Shown here piece by piece: positions 10,401 through 18,641 of a DNA stretch of 23,741 nucleotides (position 1 is the stretch's first letter; every line of letters begins with the position of its first letter). The DNA comes from Saccoglossus kowalevskii. Lineage: Eukaryota; Hemichordata; Enteropneusta; Harrimaniidae. Under the pieces are notes generated by a model, which worked only from the letters and a program-made list of their open reading frames with translations, searched no databases and was not told the origin of the DNA. The stretch is taken from NCBI RefSeq assembly GCF_000003605.2, contig NW_003155248.1:10877-34617 (forward strand), written 5' to 3'. A program made the translations under genes and the position numbers.

Positions 10401-13400
10401 TTTCCTCAATTATTTCAAAAATTATTTGTTAACATTGTGTTCTCCGGAATTGTTCAGAAAATGACAATTTTCCTAAATATTCTACCCTAATGCTGTATTA
10501 ACGAATATATTTTGTTGATAAAATTTGACGCACGGAGTTATTCCACATATAAATATGCCGAATCTCATGCGAAACTGACGTCGCTCTAATGCGGCCTATC
10601 ATATTTTGTCAAAATTTAATTAGAAACAAGTCGGGAGATTTGTTCGATGAACAGTGATTACTGAACTTGACTTGTCAATTTGTTTCTAAATTTATACATG
10701 TTATACGAGATTTCATGGCATCCGTTGCCATGGCTTCCAAGCAAACATGGGAATTGTGTTGAGAGACTACTTATTTTGGCTTAGGATTCATTTTACTACC
10801 TATTTTCAAAACTTCAAATAAGTTTACAGATAATAAAGTTTTATTATTGTTCAAAAAATTATCATTTATCATATGATCGATTTTATTGTTGTCAAAAACC
10901 GAAATTGGTATCAACTTTTAGTATCTGCTATATAGCTTTGCGATCACCAAACGTCCAACGAATTGCTCTTATAATATCATACTGAGTTATTAGAAGATAA
11001 GAAACTGTGGAACGGTAGATATGTCAACCTGTAAACCACTGTACGAACATGAATATAATTTATATAATTTGTCAGGATGGAAAATTCAGTAGCAAGATTT
11101 GTTGTTATCAATGGCAGACATGTTATATACTAACCTTCCGATACGGCAACAATTACACCTGCTGTTACTGCAATCAGTGTTGCGCAAGCTAACATACTTG
11201 CAAGTAGAACAACGATTCGACGACGACGACGCTTTTTCTCGACTTCCTGAAATATGTAATCGTACAAATGACGTATATATTACAACAAATCAAGCTCAAG
11301 TCGAATTTTGCTTCATAGTTTAAATAAACTTGAACATGAGAATCTATAAACAATTCAGACGTAAGGTAAATTGGCAGCTCAACATTAAAATGTACATTAC
11401 CATGTCTTTAAGTTGATTTTTGTTCTAAACCATGTCTTTTTTGTAAGGTGTGTCTTGCTCATTAGCTGGATCCACTCTGTTGGACATGTCTCCTACTTAA
11501 CGTGCTGCAACAGAAAACGTCCTTTACAGAATGTTAAGCTCTGCCGCAAGTATAACGTATTAGGAATAGTTTAGAAATACTAATACAATGAAGTATATAT
11601 AATTGTTTAGTTTCACAGCTGGTAAGCGGCATGTTTCACGAAGTATACTTTCAGGGCATATTATAGTGTGTTTCTGTCTCACACAATGGAGCCAGAAGTG
11701 TTAAATACTTGTGCAGGTGTATTTACAGTAGATAACTAAAACGACAGCGAAAATATGCAATCATTGTTACATCTCTGTAATTTAACGATAGTACATGCGC
11801 TATTTGTAAGGTATTGGAAACATGTATTCCATATGATCCATATACATGTACAAAGTTTGGTATAATACATGTATCTTTTCATCTTTTTTTTTTTGAAGAC
11901 AATCCTGTCGCTCGATAAGGTTATTATGGATAATTTTAAATGTTCGTTTACTGGCGATTCTGTTCTCTATAGTTACTTTGATACATTTTTCTCAACGCAT
12001 TGCGTGTACCCTATATAAATAGATTACCCTAATTAATTGGGGAGTAAAATATAAGTGGCGTACTTACTACAGTACTTGGGTCTAAGAGCTTAGGCCAGAT
12101 CTAAGTCTGCAAACGCTTTAATATTGGCTTAATCGCCCTCTTCGGTTATGCTAATAATAATATCAGTTGACAGTTTGAACCTGGCGACGAACGAAGGAGT
12201 ATTTTCGTCAAGACAAAATTGTAGATGAATCACCATATTTCAATGTCGTAATGGAAGATACGACTACAGTCAAACATTTAGAGACCCTCAGAGCCCATTG
12301 TTTTATTTTGATCTGTGAATTCCATGCTCGTTTAATTAAGCTGCAAGATTATTTGTTTTAATTGACTATATTCTATATGGACACGTCTATTATTTATTTC
12401 ATAGCGGAAATATATTTTATTGTAGCTTTTCGAAGTTTTCGAAGTTTAAATGTCTAGATTATTTATTGCAGCAAGCATATTTGTAGATGTACAACTCTAT
12501 TATATGTATATGGTAAAACCCGCCACACTCCCTCAGGTGCATTCGAGCATGTGGCGGGTGCAGATTTCCAGAGGTTTTTTAGTCCCGTCATTATTCTGGT
12601 TTTGTTATTTTTGTTTTATTCTGCACGGCTTATGTACCGCTTACAGGGATCGCAGTTTTTACTATTCTATGTACGATAGTTACTAGTTTTCAATTTTTCA
12701 TTCTATTTATACGTAGTTACTCCACAGATTTGTTAATCTTGAGATCCGTATGCTCGTGACAACTGTACTACACTCTGATAACCAGTGTATGCGTGGTTCG
12801 ATGGTGTGCCAGTATGGTAGAGTGTAAACAATGTTTCACCGTGCTATAAACTTGCATATCAATTATTAGCATGGTGACATTATTATGTGACTATCTTGAC
12901 TTGACTTGAAAAACGCAAACATTTTCACATTTAATTTCAATGTAATTATGTCTACATATACTATATATACATGTCTGTTTAATTCTTTTAAAAGATTCCT
13001 TTCATTAGCAAATAGCGCCCTCACTCAACAATAATTAGAATGAGTGGTTGATCAAAAGTTTGATGAGTCAGGTATATCTATTGGCTAAGCCCGTTGTACA
13101 TAAATGCAAATGAGTATAGGAACCATTAATGCTGTAGGGTGTATTGGGAGGGGTGATGGATTTCATGTTTGTAATGACTGGTTGTAATATGCTATCTCGT
13201 TGTGTTCAGGATGCAGCCTAATATTTGTTGTCTTCTTGGTTGTTCAATTATGGCTACAATTTTCGTGGTGGGTGGAAGATGTGTTTATTGGTAGTTGAGT
13301 AATTGTTTAGACACCCTGCAGCTTGAAATGGTATGGTCCAAATCAAAATAAATTTGATATGGCGGTGTCTTCTAAACACATAGTATCAACATGATTTCTG

Positions 13401-13986
13401 TTTATTTATTACTGTTGTAGATCCTGAGAACTCGCCTCTGAATATGATGTCGGTGGTATGGTATTCTAAACAAGCTTTATTAATTATTGCTGGCAATATT
13501 CTAATATGAATTGGGAGCAAACAGCGACACCAAATCTAGTCGTTGTATTGTTATGCTTCTAAAATAAATCTTTCAAACGTCTTGAAACAGATTCAAATAT
13601 AAAGTAAATATAATATATACATTTATATTTATTATATATATGCTAGTGTTTAATAATGACATTACAACACTGTATAATGATGTGTGCGAATAATATACAG
13701 ATGACAAGCAATGTAAGACAGCATCGACTTTCTATATATGCCCTCTGATTTGACATGTTTATAATTTCGCTTTAAAAATAGTAATATTTCCCCACGTTAT
13801 ATACAACTGTATGGAATATTTCTACAGAAATTATGAGTTTTATTATCAAATCCGTCAATAAAACATTGAATAACATAATCAGGCTTTGCTGGGGTATTTT
13901 ATCCTGATGCGAATATCATGTCTGCACTGGTTCACCTTTTGTTTAATATCGCCACCAAGTTCTGGATCATGTATAGCTTCGTCCAT
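4185..13986 (-). CDS. Gene 1: type II single-pass membrane protein with EGF-like and PAN/Apple-like ectodomain (spliced, 221 aa)
   Basis: Five minus-strand coding exons join in frame: 13986-13936, 11246-11135, 10117-9947, 5530-5432 and 4417-4185 (51+112+171+99+233 = 666 nt). The predicted protein has a 27-residue charged cytoplasmic tail ending in KKRRRRR, one transmembrane helix (about residues 28-52), a Ser/Thr/Asp-rich stalk (55-111) with two N-glycosylation sequons, an EGF-like domain (116-143) and a PAN/Apple-like domain (146-221). There is no N-terminal signal peptide. The basic cluster before the helix predicts a type II topology with the Cys-rich domains outside the cell. Splice phases are 0,1,1,1, the usual pattern for shuffled extracellular modules. 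EGF and PAN modules commonly bind proteins or carbohydrates, so an adhesion or recognition role is likely but inferred. An alternative first exon exists at 11431-11487. No named orthologue is recognised. Confidence 0.7.
4418..5431 (-). other. Gene 1 intron between EGF and PAN exons
   Basis: This AT-rich intron has donor G|GTAAAT at 5431 and acceptor CAG at 4418-4420. A 106-codon plus-strand open frame (4993-5313) lies inside it. That frame shows no domain and has a length one would expect occasionally by chance in DNA of this composition. No transposon was recognised. Confidence 0.6.
5432..5530 (-). CDS. Gene 1 exon: EGF-like domain
   Basis: This 99-nt exon is flanked by TTGATTTCAG upstream and ACAG|GTAAAT downstream, phase 1 at both ends. 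It encodes residues 112-144, with 'DYCSLCEYACLESQCVCDLG' and then 'FVLNDDHMTC'. The six cysteines at 116, 119, 123, 128, 130 and 143 have spacing C-x2-C-x3-C-x4-C-x-C-x12-C, and the G-[FY]-x-L-x-D turn between the fifth and sixth is typical of EGF-like modules. The canonical D-x-[ND]-E calcium ligands are absent before the first Cys ('VIDYC'), so calcium binding is doubtful. The exon lies outside the membrane between stalk and PAN domain. Confidence 0.85.
5531..6962 (-). other. Gene 1 long intron, 3' part
   Basis: AT-rich intronic sequence with a short (TA)n run near 6065-6077. No additional 1-1 exon with Cys-rich content was found on the minus strand. The cysteine-poor frames here have stops at close spacing. 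Nothing else is supported. Confidence 0.5.
6963..7949. repeat. Tandem duplication, copy 1 (~987 bp unit)
   Basis: This unit is repeated head to tail by the next one. Matching landmarks are ACTAGTGAA at 6963 and 7950, AGTTAAATTG at 7001 and 8000, AGCCTATTCG at 7321 and 8311, and ACTACTATAG at 7901 and 8886, giving offsets of 985-999 bp. By eye most blocks are very similar, with small indels. It contains an 80-codon plus-strand frame (7226-7468) that the second copy does not keep, so a conserved protein is unlikely. It lies wholly inside an intron of gene 1. No terminal inverted repeat or coding domain identifies a transposon family. Confidence 0.8.
7950..8938. repeat. Tandem duplication, copy 2 (~987 bp unit)
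   Basis: Second copy of the unit starting at 6963. It ends near 8935 where ACTAATGA repeats the ACTAGTGA boundary of copies 1 and 2, so two full units are bounded by three copies of the same short sequence. The frame equivalent to 7226-7468 is broken here by several changes, including an indel in the GAAAATTCAC block near 8372. Confidence 0.8.
8939..9946 (-). other. Gene 1 long intron, 5' part
   Basis: Non-coding AT-rich intron between the duplicated unit and the stalk exon. Small plus-strand frames at 9442-9639 and 9599-9802 are AT-driven and unrecognised. The donor of the intron (AATG|GTAAGT) sits at 9946-9941. Confidence 0.5.
9947..10117 (-). CDS. Gene 1 exon: Ser/Thr/Asp-rich extracellular stalk
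   Basis: The 171-nt phase 1-1 exon is bounded by TGTATTTCAG and the strong donor AATG|GTAAGT. It encodes residues 55-111, starting 'DGNIEGTETDYHSLNANVTD', with no cysteine. Serine, threonine, aspartate and asparagine dominate. Two N-glycosylation sequons are visible (NVT and NRS), and the end 'STASITTIAPTTN' looks mucin-like. Such a segment usually acts as an extended, O-glycosylated spacer holding binding domains away from the membrane. The plus-strand frame over the same bases (9774-10013) is a shadow. Confidence 0.75.
10118..11134 (-). other. Gene 1 intron between transmembrane and stalk exons
   Basis: AT-rich intron with donor GAAG|GTTAGT at 11134 and acceptor ATTTCAG at 10118. It contains an imperfect inverted repeat around TAGAAACAA/TTGTTTCTA (about 10620 and 10680). 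No exon is recognised. Confidence 0.5.
11135..11246 (-). CDS. Gene 1 exon: basic stop-transfer cluster and transmembrane helix
   Basis: The exon follows acceptor ACATATTTCAG, starts in phase 0 and ends in phase 1 at GAAG|GTTAGT. It encodes 37 residues: 'EVEKKRRRRR' followed by the hydrophobic run 'IVVLLASMLACATLIAVTAG' and then VIVAVSE. A 25-residue apolar stretch without charge next to seven K/R residues on its N-terminal side is the expected signature of a type II signal anchor with the N-terminus in the cytoplasm. One Cys inside the helix could be palmitoylated (speculative). The plus-strand frame 11099-11323 is a shadow of this exon. Confidence 0.8.
11431..11504 (-). CDS. Alternative first coding exon of gene 1 (MSNRV... 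start)
   Basis: After a strong acceptor (TTTTCTGTTGCAG at 11505-11517) come 17 nt with an in-frame TAA, then ATG at 11487. It encodes 19 residues, 'MSNRVDPANEQDTPYKKDM', and reaches a candidate phase-0 donor ATG|GTTTAG at 11430. The next in-frame codon in the intron is a stop. The phase-0 end fits the phase-0 start of the transmembrane exon 184 bp downstream, giving a 223-residue protein with a different cytoplasmic tail. The donor is weaker than that of the 13936 exon, so this may be an alternative start or a chance reading. It cannot be an internal coding exon, because phase-0 reading from its acceptor meets a stop. Confidence 0.45.
11505..13935 (-). other. Gene 1 intron between alternative first exons
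   Basis: AT-rich, mostly featureless. It holds a perfect 10-bp inverted repeat at 12518-12527/12550-12559 in a GC-richer patch, a T-run near 11884-11894, and an AT-only stretch near 13605-13645. A 78-codon plus-strand frame (12450-12686) has no recognisable domain. No other exon with matching phase and splice sites was convincing. Confidence 0.45.
12518..12559. repeat. Perfect 10-bp inverted repeat (hairpin) in GC-rich island
   Basis: ACCCGCCACA at 12518-12527 is the exact reverse complement of TGTGGCGGGT at 12550-12559, with a 22-nt loop. The pair is distinctly GC-rich against its AT-rich surroundings, which suggests the end or core of a mobile element or a structured RNA segment. No family is recognised. 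Confidence 0.55.
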
Positions 13987-14002
13987 TTGGCCTCAGTAGA
14001 CA
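13936..14002 (-). CDS. Preferred first coding exon of gene 1 (MDEAI... start)
   Basis: On the minus strand an acceptor (CTGTTTAACTTTACAG) is followed by 16 nt containing an in-frame TGA, then ATG at 13986 in a favourable start context (GCCAAATGG). It encodes 17 charged residues, 'MDEAIHDPELGGDIKQK', and ends in phase 0 at donor AAAAG|GTGAAC. Joined to the transmembrane exon it gives ...GDIKQK-EVEKKRRRRR..., a plausible short cytoplasmic tail. This start is preferred over 11487 because its donor and start context are both better. The coding part is 13936-13986. The upstream acceptor implies at least one more non-coding 5' exon. Confidence 0.6.
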
Positions 14003-14689
14003 CTGTAAAGTTAAACAGTAAAGTGAACATCAGTCTTCTGTCATTTATGTTCAACCCCTTTCTTTGCTTATGCTACTGTGGGATTTCACTCATTTAAGAG
14101 AAGATTTGTCTGGCTTTATACATTTTCACGGACTTCGTTGCTTGCCGTCGTTTCTAAAAATCTCAATTGTTTCACTGCGCAACATGGGTCCAATAAATTT
14201 AATTGTATTGAATCACTTTCCAGTTTTTTATCATAGTCAGGTCAATGCTTTTTTATAATCTTCTTTTATATAACATAAATTGACAGCATAAACTGTTTGT
14301 ATGAATCCCACTTCTATGTGTCTGTCCAGCATTATCAAAATGGTAGTTCTTGTAACTATCGTGCATGCCTTGTACAGTATGAAATGCTCATCTCAGACAT
14401 TTTGATTAGACTTTGTTTTTCAATCTAACTAAGGAAAATGCGTTAGCTTTTACCTTCATCATTCCTAGTCGTTGCCAGATCTAGATCATGTTCTCGAAAT
14501 CTGTATCTGGAACGCAGTACCTAGTTAGATTAATACTTTTTTTTTCTTTAAATTTGTTGTGCAAGGCGACAGTTCCGAACATTGAATGTCACTGATGTCT
14601 CTCCTGACTTTGTATTTGTATGTGCAAATTGCAAGTGCTAGTGTTGTCACAGAGTGCATTTTTGCCACAGAAGTCATATTCATGTTTGG
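14003..14689. other. AT-rich stretch upstream of gene 1 start, nothing recognised
   Basis: Possible short minus-strand exon near 14445-14497 (acceptor GTTCCAG, donor GAAG|GTAAAA, one open frame), but no protein similarity or phase match supports it. The rest is featureless. Confidence 0.3.
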
Positions 14690-14975
14690 GACTACATGAC
14701 AGGGATGTGCGGCCATCTTCCTATGAAATGGCAATTGAATGCGCTATCCTGGCGTCAACCAGGCTCGGTCGAAGACAAGCACATGCGGACATTAACCAAG
14801 GTTCCCCCAACGTCGCATTCGTTAGTGAATGAATCTCGGCCAGTGGAATTGGCCTTCCCATTGAGTCTGTGGCACACTCACCCAGGGTAGGGGTCGACTC
14901 TTTTGATGTTCAGCCTGAGGTAGGATTTGAACTTGGGTCTACCGATCAGTTAGTGACCGGTTAGTTGGATTAATA
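14690..14975 (-). mobile_element. Probable tRNA-derived SINE
   Basis: On the minus strand the segment begins near 14975 and carries 'CTGATCGGTAGACCC' followed by GTTCAAATCC (14932-14923), a good match to the pol III B box GTTCRANYCC. A GC-richer body follows, unlike the AT-rich flanks, running to about 14690 ('CCGCACATCCCTG'). The A box is degenerate or lost. No tail repeat or target-site duplication could be fixed. Two overlapping plus-strand frames here (14620-14832 and 14654-14890) are probably not genes. Confidence 0.5.
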
Positions 14976-15479
14976 CGATACTTTCCAGTGAATCCAGAAT
15001 AATATCATCAATATTTCATAACAAAATGCATTCAATATGCACATCAATAATAATATTTATTATTACCAATTACAAATTTATTTGGTAAAAATACTGCATT
15101 TCCCACAATAAAGAATTTGACGATGTCGAAAATGTAAAATCGTTATCGTAGTGTTACCAATATTTATTGCTACTGACTGAATTGTTTTGGTTTGGCAGAG
15201 TGTCACGTGGTAGGCTACCATCCGACCACAGATGTGATAAGAGGCAAGCCTTCACCTCGTGTTGTGGGTTCTTTAACACCGTACTGATTAAAATATCAAA
15301 ATAAGCCAGCTGGTTTGTTGGTTGTCCCCTTTATAAGTTATTATCGTACCGGACCCGCTCGCACACAATGAAATGCACAGTAATATCGTAAAGGATGTGT
15401 TAATTGTACAACCGGTTCATGATATCAGAAATATGAATTCACTGTACAATAGGAAAAATTAACACACTTGTCAGGGCAG
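14976..15479. other. AT-rich spacer, nothing recognised
   Basis: A short GC-richer patch at about 15190-15275 could be repeat-derived, but no boundaries or family are visible. Confidence 0.3.
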
Positions 15480-15730
15480 AATAAAGCAGTGGCGTCCCGT
15501 GGATAACCCATATACTCAACCCCAAACCGGGACGATTCGAATGGGCAATGCATCCTTTACGTATCGAACGACGCCGCCAGTAAACTGCGCCGATAGGCGC
15601 GCGAAACTTTGAATCAGGATATGGGCTGTTATAACATACAATGAAACTAATACTGTTACAATTTCCGGGCACCCGTAAATAAGAATACAATATTTCAGCC
15701 AATAAATTAGACAAATAATTACCAAAATAC
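15480..15730. repeat. GC-richer block with CAGTGGCGTC terminus, possible DNA-transposon end
   Basis: CAGTGGCGTCCCGTGG at 15487-15502 resembles the CAGTGGCG terminal repeats of many hAT-like and related invertebrate DNA transposons. The block contains overlapping minus-strand open frames (15439-15732 and 15516-15725) with no recognised domain. The matching inverted end (CCACGGGACGCCACTG) was not found in the window, so the element is at most a fragment. Confidence 0.3.
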
Positions 15731-15976
15731 ATTCAAAACACAGCCAATGATCCCTAACCTAATGTGTGTGTGTGACGAGCGTGATAATTACCGGCTTCTG
15801 TCGGGCTATAGTAGAAACGTTGCTACATGTAGATTCAGTTCGATACCCAGGCCTGGTTTCTCGTAGAATACTTTGTAGAACTCGTGTCGAACACAGAAGG
15901 TTCGCAGAACTGTACGTAGAAAAGGAGTCCAGTCTTTCACTGCTTCTACACAACGTCCGTCGACTAGGCGAGTAAC

Positions 15977-16075
15977 CTGCACACCACGTGGGGATGGACT
16001 TATTCTCCCCGTTCACTCACAACACAAGGCTGGCTCTGGCTGCTGCTGCTGCTGCTGCCTCAGTTCGAAATGTTC
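15977..16075 (-). other. Possible non-coding leader exon of gene 1
   Basis: Downstream of the TATA box on the minus strand, the segment from about 16075 to the donor GTGCAG|GTTACT (15977) carries a (CAG)n run and no long ATG-initiated frame. It could be the 5' UTR exon that splices to the acceptor at 14003. The evidence is position and a usable donor only. Confidence 0.3.
16039..16058 (+). repeat. (GCT)n / (CAG)n microsatellite
   Basis: Six uninterrupted GCT units plus GC occupy 16039-16058, read as CAG repeats on the minus strand just downstream of the TATA-like box. Confidence 0.9.
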
Positions 16076-16101
16076 TCCCCCGCGGCTACATCTACCTTGA
16101 C

Positions 16102-16109
16102 CTTTTATA
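16102..16109 (-). promoter_or_regulatory. TATA box, candidate promoter of gene 1
   Basis: TATAAAAG on the minus strand is preceded by GGTGGGGGACGT and followed by a GC-rich initiator region, unusual in this AT-rich window. A pyrimidine-A initiator-like CATTTC lies near 16072-16067. It points toward gene 1, about 2.1 kb upstream of its preferred first coding exon. Confidence 0.4.
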
Positions 16110-16124
16110 ACGTCCCCCACCTGG

Positions 16125-18400
16125 AATCATAGTCATGACAACTAAACATAGTTGAAATCCGCTTGTACAACTCACTCGGCACCATCATTCTTGGTAATCA
16201 TTTAGCAGGTGGTTACGGTGAATATCCGGCACACGTGTGGCACGCGTCTCTTGTGAATGTAGTTTCGACGTGTGTAAGTGTGTCAAAATCTACTAGCTCG
16301 GCTGTGAAATAATCCTACCTTTGGATGTAATATAATATAGTACCTTTTCTCCAAATACTAAATTTAACCCAACATGTGTATCATAACGAACATTGTGACA
16401 CAGAGCATAAGCTATCATTGACTTACCATATTAGTCTACTACTCGATAAAAGATCCCAGGATATCTAAAATAGTTCATTACAGTGTGCCGAGTACACTTT
16501 AAATTTTGATGATGAGTGCATTTGGGAACCTCCCTTACTTTGCACTAGTCTATGTTCTCTAATTTATTTCACACAATACGGCATCTAACTTTTAGGAGTT
16601 AATGAGCCTGTATGTAATAAGTAGAGTTAGTGTGGACTGTTCCTACACATACTTCCCATGACAAAAGCCAATCTGTTCCTAACCAAGCGAAGCAGATAGG
16701 TACCCACAAGCCATCTGAACAACTCTTCTGAAAGATATCTCATTAATTACCCTCCTTCAGTTATTTGAAAAGATACTTTGTAAAATAATTTGCACTATTT
16801 GCCAACTAATATTGCATTATATATTATGATCATCTATGATGTATGCCACCAATGCTAGTTGCTTAAAGAGCATTTAATTCATGTGGCTACAAATTTGAAG
16901 CAAATATTCTTGCAGCTTAGTAATTTAACCCTCTAGACGATTTTAAAGACATCAATAATTACAAAGCATCATAGTTATTCATTGCTGCAAATCACTCATC
17001 ATACAGCAAAGTTATTTTTTGTCTTAAGGCTTTTTAATGCTCGACCCCAATAGACAATAACTTGTTTTTTTGTTTATATTGGTTAATATACTTTGTATCG
17101 AATGAAAACCCAGAAAACTGAAATTATTGGAACACAATTTCTGTGAAAGCACAGAGTGATCTAATGGCTCGTCCCTGATTACGTGTAATCGCCCTGAGCA
17201 ACATATTAACCCGTACTAATGGCACACCGACAGTCACCTGCCAAGGATTAAGTACACCTGCTTCAATGTATCTGAAAAGAATCCCGCAAAGGTATAGTCT
17301 TATCGTTGATTCTTTGAGTTGAGAATATTTGTAACAATGTGTATTAAAAAGCAGTAATACGTTTTCTGATACTGCTGGTAAATTACTGAAAGAACATGAT
17401 TCAGCGTGCATGTTTACAACACTCGAATAATTATTGATGTTGCATATGTTCTCAGATTTTATAACTATGTTGCCATTATCACATATACTTCCTACATTTT
17501 ATATATGACACTATAAGTAAGGTTTTGGAAAATTATATTTCTTATTCTTTAGTTTAAAAAAAATCACAAAAATAACATGATAACTACGAAAATCAACAGT
17601 TCAGAAAAAATATTGTGTACCAGAAAATTTCAATTCATTTTCGTTTTTGTCAACGTTATTCGACTTCATTATATTGCTACTGCTAAAATAAATGAAAACA
17701 TAATTGATCAAATGTATGTAATTTTAATTTATCAGGTTTTTATTTTTCTGAACGAGTGAATTATGATTCAGGATGTTCTATTCCTAGCTGAAACTGTTAA
17801 CCCTTGTCAAGTATTAGCTAACCACACTACTCATAAATGTATGTACAATATGTGATAGAGAGAGATCTAATGTTAATGTATACAAATTTTACACCCTATA
17901 CAGAAATTACACACACTGATATAAAACCAACTAAAACACATCCAATAATAGACTCATTATCATGGTTAATATGTAAACACACTATGTCTATGGAGACTTG
18001 ATGCTGAATGAATTGAACGAAACAAATTATTTGTAGTTATTTTATATCACTATTATTCATAGTTCTGTCTAAATGAATTCCATAGATTGTGTGTAAGTTG
18101 ATGCGTTTCCGAATTTTGATTGCTGTCTAGTACATTAGCAACTTACCAGGATGCTAAGTTTGCTTGAAAATAGTGCGAAACCAAAAGTCTTCGGGTAATA
18201 ATTTCTGTCACCACTATTAAAGGCAAAAATTAGTATAATTTCGGTTTATTTTGAGAACTGAAACTTAGTGAAAATCAATGACGTGGGACGGCGAAGGTAT
18301 CAAAGCTGTATGTTCTAGTCATCGGGGAATAATTTGGCCAGCAGGAAATTACTTTACTTGAACATGTGACAATTATTATTATATTCCGTGTCTTCTATGT
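16125..18400. other. Intergenic stretch between genes 2 and 1
   Basis: AT-rich DNA with no recognised exon. A 95-codon minus-strand frame (17124-17411) with a GC-richer 3' half is the only stretch with coding-like text, but its product is unknown. A 60-codon AT-rich frame at 17577-17759 is not supported. Confidence 0.4.
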
Positions 18401-18410
18401 GTCATGACTT

Positions 18411-18416
18411 TTTATT
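18411..18416 (-). promoter_or_regulatory. Candidate poly(A) signal AATAAA for gene 2
   Basis: Minus-strand GAGAATAAAAAG lies about 86 nt downstream of the TAG stop at 18502-18504. The close spacing supports the stop as the true end of gene 2. Confidence 0.6.
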
Positions 18417-18501
18417 CTCTATATTCAGGGTTGTTTACAAGACAGAAAATGTATAATGGTATTTTTATGCAGTATTCATGTAATATGGCTCGCCCATACA
18501 T

Positions 18502-18641
18502 CTATGGAATGTAATTGGGATATCGGGGTCCACAATCACTGCAATCTGTACCAAGTTCACAAGCACTTGAGTGAGAGCCAACTCCACCATCATCACATAA
18601 TATCCCAGTTACTGGGCAATTAGTAAAGCACACAGCACCCT
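18502..18641 (-). CDS. Gene 2 last exon: CDDGG...GTDCxDCG Cys-rich tail
   Basis: After acceptor ATGTCTTCAG the exon encodes 45 residues plus the stop TAG. It reads 'GAVCFTNCPVTGILCDDGGV' and then 'SACELGTDCSDCGPRYP'. Six cysteines are spaced C-x3-C-x6-C-x11-C-x5-C-x2-C. The C-[DN]-D-G-G ... C-x-L-G-T-D-C-x-D-C-G-x-R signature recurs in many extracellular proteins of marine invertebrates and some algae, to my knowledge without an assigned function. Acidic residues beside the cysteines could bind a metal (speculative). The protein ends PNYIP. Confidence 0.8.

Noticed and set aside
12090-12125. Minus-strand segment before donor GTAAGTAC near 12067
   Set aside because: All three frames contain stops between the nearest acceptor and the donor, so it is not coding.
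14445-14497. Possible short exon (YRFREHDLDLATTRNDE) on the minus strand
   Set aside because: Acceptor and donor are passable, but the phase-1 end cannot join the phase-0 exons of gene 1, and no similarity supports it.
14620-14890. Overlapping plus-strand frames of 70 and 78 codons
   Set aside because: They cross a probable SINE, and both give low-complexity, domain-free text.
15759-16016. Minus-strand 85-codon frame (NGENKSIPTW...) as a protein
   Set aside because: Starts from GTG with no ATG, unlikely in a eukaryote; the segment is better explained as a leader exon plus intron.
18140-18212. Possible minus-strand exon ending at CTG|GTAAGT
   Set aside because: Good donor only; two frames are open, neither resembles a known module, and it lies between the end of gene 2 and the promoter of gene 1.
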